64,000 bases of DNA. Origin: Sphingobium trunci. GTDB taxonomy: Bacteria > Pseudomonadota > Alphaproteobacteria > Sphingomonadales > Sphingomonadaceae. The stretch covers positions 1 to 64,000 of the forward strand of contig NZ_JAKUJY010000023.1 of assembly GCF_022664535.1 (NCBI RefSeq), read 5' to 3'. Shown here one piece after another: positions 50,951 to 58,282 of this stretch. Positions within the stretch are counted from its first letter, which is position 1. Each line of letters opens with the position of its first letter. The position numbers were made by a program, and so were the translations under genes. The notes under the pieces were generated by a model. It did not search any database and was not told the origin of the DNA. It saw only the letters and a list, made by a program, of their open reading frames with translations.

Positions 50951-51406
50951 TCACGCTATCATTCGCGGGTTCAGCGTCCGTTCCAGCCGCAGGCGGGTCA
51001 GGCGCAGGGAGCTGATCCGCCATTCGTTGCCCTGCCGGACATAGGTTTCGTGATAATGGCCATAGCCCTTCACCATGGCAATGCCGTCCGGCCCGTCCGT
51101 CCTTTTGGAGAAGAACAGCTTGTCGTCCATCGCCCAGATCGCGCTTGCCTCCGTCGACGAGCGGATCGTGATTTCGGGCATGTGACCATGATGGACGCTG
51201 CACACGCCGGCCAGATAGTTCCGGACGCCGTCCATGAAAGCATCGATGGAGCAAGGCTCGTCCATGGTCTCGCGAAATTCCAGCACCGCGTCATCGGTGA
51301 AAAGACGCCGGAACCCCGTCCAGTCCTGCGTGTCGACGAAGCGGAAATAGCGGGCCTTGAGACGCTTGATATGCTCGATGGCGAGCAGTTCTTCGAGGGC
51401 ATCCAT
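50951..51406 (-). CDS. SnoaL-like / NTF2-fold protein 2
   Basis: A 151-residue protein: IEHIKRLKARYFRFVDTQDW (the I-x-x-L-x-A-R-Y-x-R-x-x-D start), TGFRRLFTDDAVLEFRE, HHGHMPEITIRSSTEASAIW and GYGHYHETYVRQGNEWRISS. This is the SnoaL-like_4 subtype related to scytalone dehydratase and steroid isomerase folds; the histidine cluster HHGHMP is characteristic. AAGGAGA precedes its ATG. It starts 21 bp after the PQQ dehydrogenase stop and is co-transcribed with it. It could isomerise or dehydrate a ring intermediate. Confidence 0.85.
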   Translation of the reverse strand: MDALEELLAIEHIKRLKARYFRFVDTQDWTGFRRLFTDDAVLEFRETMDEPCSIDAFMDGVRNYLAGVCSVHHGHMPEITIRSSTEASAIWAMDDKLFFSKRTDGPDGIAMVKGYGHYHETYVRQGNEWRISSLRLTRLRLERTLNPRMIA

Positions 51407-51426
51407 CGGCCTGTCTCCTTCCCAGC

Positions 51427-53769
51427 TCATTTTCCCAGCGTATAGGCGACGACATAGTCGCCCAGCACGGAACCCAATATGGGATTGCCCCCTGCCGCGA
51501 TCGCGACGAACTGCCTTCCGCTCTTGGGGGAGATGTAAGTCACAGGCGTCGCCTGGCCACCCGCGCCCAGATTGGCTTGCCACAGCAGCTTGCCGGTGCC
51601 GGCTTCGATCGCCCTGAACGCGCTGTCCTGGGTCGCCCCGATGAAGAGCAGGCCGCTTCCCGTCACCAGCGAGCCGCCATTGTTGGGCGTGCCGATCGTG
51701 AAAGGCAGCTTGGAACGCAGGCCGAGCGGTCCCGCTTCGCGTGCGGTGCCGAACGGTTGCGACCAGACCAGCTTGCCGCTCCTGATATCGACGGCAGCCA
51801 GCATGCCATAAGGCGGCTGATTGCACGGGATGGCGAGCGGCGACATGAACACCTTGATGATCGCCACATAGGGGGTGTTGAATTGCGGCGCGTTAAGCGC
51901 GCCATGCTTCTTTCCGAAGATGAGCCTTTCGCGCGCGGCATCGTCGCGGGTGACGATGCGGTCATAATTGGGCACGCGATTGGAATTGACGAACAGGAGG
52001 TGCCGGATCGGGTCCACGGACACGCTGCCCCAGTCCATCCCGCCGTTGAAGCCGGGATAGGCAATCGTCGGGCGGAAGCCGGGCGGCGTCGCCGTGCCTT
52101 CATACCGGGCCTCCCGGAAACGGATGCGGCACCACAGCTGATCGATGGGCGTGACGCCCCACATCGACTTTTCGGTGAGGTCGGGACCGCGGAAGGAGGG
52201 CATGCCGACCGAGAAGGGCTGGGTGGGAGAGAGGCGCTCGCCCGGCACGATGCCGCCCTGCGGCACTGGCCTTTCCTGAACCGGCTTCAGCGGCTTGCCC
52301 GTCAGTCGGTCGAGCACGAAGAGCTCGCCGCGCTTGGTCGGCTGGATCAGCGCGGGACGCACGCCGCGCGCGGTCGGTAATTCGATCAGTGTCGGCTGGG
52401 AGGCATTGTCCCAGTCCCACAGGTCGTGATGGACCGTCTGGAACGTCCAGCGGGTCTTGCCGCTCTGCGCATCGATGGCAGTCACGGACGAACCGAATTT
52501 CTCATCGAACGGACGGCGGTACCCGCCGAAATAATCGACCGCAGGGTTGCCCGTGGGGACATAGACCAGCCCCAGCGTCTCGTCTGCGCTGAAGGGCGCC
52601 CAGGCGTTGGGCGTCGAATGGGTATAGTTTTCGCCGGGAGGCGGCAGGGTCTGCCGATCGGGTCTGCCGATGTCCCATGCCCAGGCGAGCTCTCCCGTCA
52701 CCGCGTCGAAAGCGCGCACGACTCCGGCCGGCTCGCCCCATTGCATGCCGTCGCTGACCCAGCCGCCCAGCACCACCTTGCCCCGGACCAGAGTCGGCGC
52801 CGAGGTGACGGCATAGAAGTCGGTATGTTCCGGGCTCAGCCCGGCAACCAGCGCCACCTGGCCGTTGTGTCCGAAGGTCGAGCAAGGACGGCCCGTCCGG
52901 GCATCCAGCGCGATCAGGCGCGCGTCAATGGTGTTGGTCAGGATACGCTCGGCGCACTCGCCAGTCACTTGGGGCGCCTTGTAGTAAGCGACGCCCCGGC
53001 AGACCGTATAGGGCACCGCGTCCAGCTTGACCCCAGCGTTGAAGCGCCAGCGCTGCCGGCCGGTTTCCGCGTCCAGCGCAATGACGTCGTTATAAGCATT
53101 GCAGACATAGAGGGTCTGGCCAACCTTGATCGGCGTCGCTTCAAGGCCGCTGGTCGGGCCGATCCGAACGCGCCAGGCTTCCCTGAGCATGCCGACATTG
53201 GCGGGGGTGATCTGATCGAGGCGGCTGAACCGGGTGCCGCCAGCGTCTCCACCATAATGCAGCCAGTCGGCATCCTGCGCGTCATGACCTGTCCGTGGAA
53301 GCGGCGGGATCGGCCCCTCGAACATGCCGGTCTGATACATCGGATCGAAGGGATCGGCCGGGCGCACGGCCAGAGCGATCCCGCCAAGCACGAGCGTAAG
53401 AGCGCATATGCCGATCATGACCGGCCTTCCCGTCCACCGGCGGCCCCAGTGCGAAAGGGGCTGGAGCGGACGGCGCACGGCTGGAATGAGCAAGGGGAGG
53501 CCCAGAACGATGGGCGCCAGCAGGCGCGCCATGAGCGCCCATCCATCAAGGCCCGCCTCCCACAAGGCCCAGGGCAGCGTCAGCAGCAACAGTGCGAGAT
53601 AGAGGAGGGCGCCTTCGGTTTTCCTGAGCCAGATACCCAGCGCGCCCAGCGCGGTCATACCGCCGGCAACAAGGTAATAGGGCGATCCGCCGAGCCGGAC
53701 CAGATAAGCGCCGCCGACGCAGAGCGGGACAGATATCACGAAAAGGATGAGGGCGTATGTGCGTGACAT
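51427..53769 (-). CDS. Membrane-bound PQQ-dependent dehydrogenase, glucose/quinate/shikimate family
   Basis: A 780-residue quinoprotein. The first 135 residues hold four to five membrane helices (LILFVISVPLCVGGAYL, LLYLALLLLTLPWALWEAGL, PVMIGICALTLVLGGIALAV). An eight-bladed propeller on the periplasmic side follows with repeated tryptophan-docking strands such as ALDAETGRQRWRFNAG, VTGELAWAWDIGRPD and AIDAQSGKTRWTFQTVHHDL. It would oxidise an alcohol or sugar acid and pass electrons to ubiquinone. No PQQ synthesis genes are visible. It is first in an operon with two SnoaL-like genes. The true substrate is likely a hydroxylated cyclic compound. Confidence 0.9.
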   Translation of the reverse strand: MSRTYALILFVISVPLCVGGAYLVRLGGSPYYLVAGGMTALGALGIWLRKTEGALLYLALLLLTLPWALWEAGLDGWALMARLLAPIVLGLPLLIPAVRRPLQPLSHWGRRWTGRPVMIGICALTLVLGGIALAVRPADPFDPMYQTGMFEGPIPPLPRTGHDAQDADWLHYGGDAGGTRFSRLDQITPANVGMLREAWRVRIGPTSGLEATPIKVGQTLYVCNAYNDVIALDAETGRQRWRFNAGVKLDAVPYTVCRGVAYYKAPQVTGECAERILTNTIDARLIALDARTGRPCSTFGHNGQVALVAGLSPEHTDFYAVTSAPTLVRGKVVLGGWVSDGMQWGEPAGVVRAFDAVTGELAWAWDIGRPDRQTLPPPGENYTHSTPNAWAPFSADETLGLVYVPTGNPAVDYFGGYRRPFDEKFGSSVTAIDAQSGKTRWTFQTVHHDLWDWDNASQPTLIELPTARGVRPALIQPTKRGELFVLDRLTGKPLKPVQERPVPQGGIVPGERLSPTQPFSVGMPSFRGPDLTEKSMWGVTPIDQLWCRIRFREARYEGTATPPGFRPTIAYPGFNGGMDWGSVSVDPIRHLLFVNSNRVPNYDRIVTRDDAARERLIFGKKHGALNAPQFNTPYVAIIKVFMSPLAIPCNQPPYGMLAAVDIRSGKLVWSQPFGTAREAGPLGLRSKLPFTIGTPNNGGSLVTGSGLLFIGATQDSAFRAIEAGTGKLLWQANLGAGGQATPVTYISPKSGRQFVAIAAGGNPILGSVLGDYVVAYTLGK

Positions 53770-54046
53770 AATATTGTCGATCCGCTCCGGCTCGCTTGTT
53801 CTCTTCCAGTTGGGATCGCAAGCAGTGCTGTTTTTCGCAAGGACGGCGGCCCTGGAATCACTTTACTTTTCCGAGCAGGGTGTTGCCCATTTGACCATCG
53901 CGCTGTCGTTAGCGAATTCAGCCGAAATTCGTGCGGCAAAATACGCGAAATGGCGAAAGGGTGATTGGATTTCGGAGGCGCATCCGAGTGCATCCCGGCC
54001 GCCGACTGGCATAATCGAGTGGGATATAAGAGTGAGGATGTCTTGG

Positions 54047-54526
54047 ATGGCCGTCAATCTCAATCGACTGTACCACGTCAACATCAACGTATCGGATCTT
54101 GAACGGTCCATCGCCTTCTACGAAAAACTGGGTTTCAAGGTCACTGCCCGGTTCCGGATGGACGGCGACCTGGGCGAACGCACCGCCAAAGCTTTTGGCG
54201 CGACTTTCAATCCCATCGAAGCCGCCTTCCTGAGGCTGGGCGATCAGCCGGGGTCGATGTTGATCGATCTCTGCCAATATATCGACCCGCCGACGCACGG
54301 AACGCCCGTCCGACAGCTCGATCATGCCGGAATGGTGCGGCTGGCTTTCCATGTGGACAATATCGAAGATGCCTATCAGGGCATCGCCGACATGGGCATC
54401 GAGACGCTGGGTCCGCTGCAATTCATGACCCCGCCTGGCGGCACGCGGTCGGGCGTGTTCGCCTTCTACGATCCGGATGGCACGATATTGGAGGTGCTGA
54501 CGGGCGTGGAGCATATGGCGGGCTGA
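54047..54526 (+). CDS. VOC-superfamily glyoxalase/bleomycin-resistance-like protein
   Basis: A 159-residue VOC protein: LNRLYHVNINVSDLERSIAF (histidine ligand), YEKLGFKVTARFRMDGDLGE, LDHAGMVRLAFHVDNIEDAY (second histidine) and VFAFYDPDGTILEVLTGVEH (glutamate ligand). Metal residues in all expected places suggest an active lyase, isomerase or dioxygenase. ATG at 54047 with GAGG nine bases upstream is used; an ATG three codons earlier is possible. It converges with the hydrolase at 54602. Confidence 0.82.
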   Translation: MAVNLNRLYHVNINVSDLERSIAFYEKLGFKVTARFRMDGDLGERTAKAFGATFNPIEAAFLRLGDQPGSMLIDLCQYIDPPTHGTPVRQLDHAGMVRLAFHVDNIEDAYQGIADMGIETLGPLQFMTPPGGTRSGVFAFYDPDGTILEVLTGVEHMAG

Positions 54527-54601
54527 CGAGGCATGACCGGCTTGGGTTGCCAAATCCTGACGACAAGCCCAAGCCGCCTCTTTCATGCTGATCCGCTGAA
54601 C

Positions 54602-55447
54602 TCAATCCGCTCGCAGGAAGTCGACCAATGCCCGGTTGACGATGTCGGGCTGTTCGATCTGCGGACAATGGCCGGCCTCCGGCACGATGATCGCATGCGC
54701 GCTTCCCATCTGCTCGGTCAATTCCTCCCACCATCCGCTGGGCTTGATCTTGTCCTGCTCGCCCGCGATCACGAGCGTGTCCGTCGCGATCCGGGCATAG
54801 GCGATGCCCGACTGGGGCCTTGGGTCCTGTAACGCCTTGGGACGGCGAAAGCGGGCGGCGGCGACCGCTTCCCAGGCTCCGGGCAGAAGGCTGCCGGCAT
54901 GGCGCCGCGCGATATAGGCCTCGTCCCGATGCCAACGTTCGCCATGGAACAGAGCTTGCACGATCTTGCCCATGGCGGCCATCGATCCGTCATAGTCGAA
55001 AAGCGCCTCGGTATGCGGGGACTCCATCAGCAACGCACCGCCGCCGGCGATACTGACGATCTTTCCGGGCCGCAGCAGGGGAACCGGAGACGCGGCGTCG
55101 AACAGGGCCAGCATCCCGCCCATCGAGTTGCCGACACAGGGCGCGCCCGCGGCGTCCATCGCCTCTATGAACCGGGCGAGGTGACGGAGCCGGCGCTGGC
55201 GGCCGTCGATGAAGTCCACGACCTTGGCGGTGCGACCGAAGCCGAGCAGATCGGGCGCGAGCACGCGGAAATGCCGGGCCAGGGCGGGAATTGTCGCTTC
55301 CCAGCAGATTTCCGCTTCGCCGCCGAATTCGCCGCCATGCAACAGGATGACGGGATCGCCCGACCCGGCCTCCAGATAGCTTGTCTCCAGCCCGTCGATG
55401 AGGATGTCCTTGCGGACGAATGGCATGTCGGAAGGCGTGCCTGCCAT
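54602..55447 (-). CDS. Alpha/beta hydrolase, meta-cleavage-product-hydrolase-like
   Basis: A 281-residue hydrolase. The oxyanion motif is VILLHGGEFGGEAEICWEAT, the nucleophile elbow is CVGNSMGGML, the acid is in VIAGEQDKIKPSGWW, and the histidine is in VPEAGHCPQIEQPDIV. GNSMGG is the form used by C-C hydrolases such as BphD, MhpC and HsaD, which split ring-opened vinylogous 1,5-diketones. The ATG at 55447 lies 4 bp after the flavoprotein stop, in the operon receptor 3, cyclase-like hydrolase, flavoprotein, this gene. It would be the ring-opening partner of the dehydrogenase. Confidence 0.85.
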   Translation of the reverse strand: MAGTPSDMPFVRKDILIDGLETSYLEAGSGDPVILLHGGEFGGEAEICWEATIPALARHFRVLAPDLLGFGRTAKVVDFIDGRQRRLRHLARFIEAMDAAGAPCVGNSMGGMLALFDAASPVPLLRPGKIVSIAGGGALLMESPHTEALFDYDGSMAAMGKIVQALFHGERWHRDEAYIARRHAGSLLPGAWEAVAAARFRRPKALQDPRPQSGIAYARIATDTLVIAGEQDKIKPSGWWEELTEQMGSAHAIIVPEAGHCPQIEQPDIVNRALVDFLRAD

Positions 55448-55451
55448 GGTC

Positions 55452-57170
55452 TTAGCCTTTGGAAAGGGAGGAAAAAGTGGTTTGCGCCGCATGCTCCACC
55501 GCGAGATAGGCAAAGACCAGCGCGGGTCCGATGGTGATGCCGCCGCTGGGATAGAAGCCGCCCATGATGGAATTGCGGTCGTTGCCGCAGGCGTAGAGGC
55601 CATCGATCGGCTGGCCCTGCTCATCGAGCACGCGCGAATGGATATCCGCTGCCAGGCCCGTGGTCGTCCCAATGTCCCCGGCGTGGATGCGGATGGCGTA
55701 GAAGGGAGCCTTGGCGATCGGCCCCAGGCAGGGGTTGGGCTTGTGCGTCGCGTCACCGAGATAGCGGTTATAGGCGCTGGATCCCTTACCGAATTCAGTA
55801 TCCACGCCCTTGGCTGCGTCCTGGTTGATCCGCGCGACGGTTTCCGTCAGCGCATGCGCCTCCACGCCGATCCTGTCGGCCAGTTCGCCGATCGTGTCGG
55901 CCCGGATCAGATAGCCCGACCGGATCGCGCGGCGTCGCTCGAATGCAAGCGGAGGCACCGCGCCGAAGGCATATTTGCGCACGAAGTCGGCGTCGCAGAT
56001 GAGGTGGGCGGGTTGTTGATCCTCATTTTTGAGCCGTCCCAGCATCGCCCGCACGAAATCATGGTAATTTTCCGCTTCATTGTAGAAGCGCCTCCCCCAT
56101 TTGTTGACCGCGATCAGGCCGGGCTTCGCGCGATCCGCCATCAGGTGGGGGAAGCGCGCGGTCGAGCCGTCCGGTCTTTTCGCCACCGACACCGGCGACC
56201 AGAAGGCGCCTTCCACATTGTCCCGGTCGAGCTTTGCACCGTTGGCGGTCGCAACGGCGATGCCGTCGCCGGTGCTGTCGGCGCTGGCCGCGGAAAAGCC
56301 GAACGGCGCATCCTCCATCACCGTTTCGCGGATATCCTTGCTCCAGGGGAAGCCGCCGGTCGCCAGGATGACGCCGTGTGTGGCCAGGATGGTTTCCCGC
56401 TGTCCGGCCTGTTCGACGATGATACCCGACACCCGCGATCCATTCTTCACCAAGCCGACCAGCGCGGTATCCCGCTGCACCGGGATCTGGCGATCCAGTA
56501 CCGCCCGGTACAGCCTGGCCACCAGCGCGTTGCCGCCCGTCAGGCGCGTGCCTCGGCCATAGCGGCGATAGAAGATCCTGTCGCGAAGGTCGCGCGCCAT
56601 CAGCTTCGCGCTATGCACGGCCGACCGGAGCGAGCGGCGCGCGTTGAGCAGGTGATAGACATCCATCAGCTCGAGCATCTGCCGTCCGAACAGGCATAAT
56701 TCGGGCAGCGGGCCGCGAAGGTCGGTAAAGCGGTCGCCCAGCATGCGGCCATCACAGGAAAGTGGCGTCATGGCTCGGCCGGCCTGGGATGCGCCCGCCG
56801 CGTCGGGATAATAATCGGGAGAATTGATCGCGCGGATGTAGAATAGGGGGCCGGTCTGCCGTTCGAGATAGGCGATCGCCTCGGCTCCGCGTTGCAGATA
56901 GGCGTGCCGGGCCTCCCGCTCATGGGGATTGGTGACGGTGCTGTCGAGATAGAGTTCGGCCTGTTCGATGCTGTCCGCCAGGCCGCTGTCGATATTATGC
57001 TGGCTGTTGGGTACCCAGGCCACGCCGCCGGAATAGCAGCTCGTCCCGCCGATCAGGCCGGTCTTTTCCACCACCAGCACCCGCAGGCCCCTGGATTGGG
57101 CGACGATCGCGGCGGCGAGACCGGCGGCGCCGGACCCGGCGACGACAAGATCAACGTTTCTTTGCGACAT
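55452..57170 (-). CDS. FAD-dependent oxidoreductase, 3-ketosteroid-delta1-dehydrogenase-like
   Basis: A 572-residue flavoprotein of the succinate-dehydrogenase/fumarate-reductase type. The FAD site is VDLVVAGSGAAGLAAAIVAQ followed by VEKTGLIGGTSCYSGGVAWV. The C-terminal FAD-binding part is GLYACGNDRNSIMGGFYPSG. The segment YNRYLGDATHKPNPCLGPI and YAIRIHAGDIGTTTGL match 3-ketosteroid dehydrogenase-like enzymes that introduce C=C bonds next to a ketone. It would desaturate an alicyclic ketone. It starts 48 bp after the cyclase-like gene and ends 4 bp before the hydrolase. Confidence 0.9.
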   Translation of the reverse strand: MSQRNVDLVVAGSGAAGLAAAIVAQSRGLRVLVVEKTGLIGGTSCYSGGVAWVPNSQHNIDSGLADSIEQAELYLDSTVTNPHEREARHAYLQRGAEAIAYLERQTGPLFYIRAINSPDYYPDAAGASQAGRAMTPLSCDGRMLGDRFTDLRGPLPELCLFGRQMLELMDVYHLLNARRSLRSAVHSAKLMARDLRDRIFYRRYGRGTRLTGGNALVARLYRAVLDRQIPVQRDTALVGLVKNGSRVSGIIVEQAGQRETILATHGVILATGGFPWSKDIRETVMEDAPFGFSAASADSTGDGIAVATANGAKLDRDNVEGAFWSPVSVAKRPDGSTARFPHLMADRAKPGLIAVNKWGRRFYNEAENYHDFVRAMLGRLKNEDQQPAHLICDADFVRKYAFGAVPPLAFERRRAIRSGYLIRADTIGELADRIGVEAHALTETVARINQDAAKGVDTEFGKGSSAYNRYLGDATHKPNPCLGPIAKAPFYAIRIHAGDIGTTTGLAADIHSRVLDEQGQPIDGLYACGNDRNSIMGGFYPSGGITIGPALVFAYLAVEHAAQTTFSSLSKG

Positions 57171-57218
57171 GGCATTCTCGTGTCATGAAATCGCAAGGGC
57201 GGAGGCGCGGCGGAGGCC

Positions 57219-58199
57219 TCATTTGATCGCGAGCACGTTGACGGGCGCGCCCGTGCCTTCGCTGACCTTCAGCGGCGCTGCGGCATAGAGGAAGTCCCAT
57301 TGCCCGTCGGCATGGCAATCCTTCACCAACTCCTCGAAATTGCAGATCTCGTTGAAGGCGATGCCAAGGTTGCGCATCAACGCGCAATGCAGCGGAATCT
57401 GCACGCCGATAGCCGGATCCAGTTCCGTCTCGTTGGAGATGGTGTCGGTCGCCAGACAGGGTATCTCCATTCGGTGGAACCAGTCCACCAGTTCAGGGGA
57501 ATAGGTAAGCCCCGGCTCCACGAAGTCCTGGTAGAAGACGTCCGGTCCCTGGACGCGCAGCAGCTGAAGGAAGCCAAGGCGCAGACAGAGTATGTCATGC
57601 TTTTCGATGCTGATCCCCTGCCCCTCGGCGCACGCCAGAAGATCGTCGAGATGGAGCAGGTCTCCCTTTTCGAGGAACGGCTTGCCTTTGTACGCCGCCA
57701 TGTCGAGCAGCACGCCGCGTCCTACGACGCCGCGCTGGGCGATCGGCAGGATGGACGCCTTCTTAAGGCCGCCGGACGTCTCGGACGCCGGATATCCGTT
57801 CCAGAGCGTATCCTCGTACCAGACATGGCCAAGCGCATCGAACTGGGTCGACCCTTGCAGGAACATCTCTATCCGGTCGTCCGCGAATTCGGCCCCGCCC
57901 GGCAGGCTGGGCAGATCGCCCCGCACATAGCTGTCCTTGTCGACCGTCATCTCGCGCCTGGCCGGGACGCGGCCCGGCCACAGCGGATCGCCGTCGGGGT
58001 TGCCGATAACCTCGCCGCACGTGAAAATCTTGCCCTGCCGAACGGCGCGGACGCCGCGCAGCACCTCGCTCCCGGTCAGGAAATTGAGCGCGCCGACCTC
58101 ATCATTTTCCCCCCAGCGGCCCCAATTTCTGGGAGCGTTCGCCAGAAGGGCCGCGACATCGGCGCCATGGCCATGTCCACCTGCATGATCGTCGCACAT
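57219..58199 (-). CDS. Cyclase-family metal-dependent hydrolase (kynurenine-formamidase-like)
   Basis: A 326-residue member of the cyclase family. The metal motif HxGTHxD is present in changed form as LQGSTQFDALGHVWY, as in the long (about 320-residue) subgroup. NWGRWGENDEVGALNFLTGS at the N-terminus and VGRGVLLDMAAYKG are typical. FNEICNFEELVKDC lies near the C-terminus. Related enzymes open cyclic amides or lactones, or hydrolyse 1,3-diketones. It lies 83 bp after receptor 3 and 48 bp before the flavoprotein. It probably opens a ring next to a ketone. Confidence 0.85.
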   Translation of the reverse strand: MCDDHAGGHGHGADVAALLANAPRNWGRWGENDEVGALNFLTGSEVLRGVRAVRQGKIFTCGEVIGNPDGDPLWPGRVPARREMTVDKDSYVRGDLPSLPGGAEFADDRIEMFLQGSTQFDALGHVWYEDTLWNGYPASETSGGLKKASILPIAQRGVVGRGVLLDMAAYKGKPFLEKGDLLHLDDLLACAEGQGISIEKHDILCLRLGFLQLLRVQGPDVFYQDFVEPGLTYSPELVDWFHRMEIPCLATDTISNETELDPAIGVQIPLHCALMRNLGIAFNEICNFEELVKDCHADGQWDFLYAAAPLKVSEGTGAPVNVLAIK

Positions 58200-58282
58200 T
58201 ATCCGCTCTCATCCTCTCCGTGGGCTGCTCCCTTGCTCATGCGGGGAAGGCTCGGCAAGCCGTGCCGGCCCCGCATCTCCCT

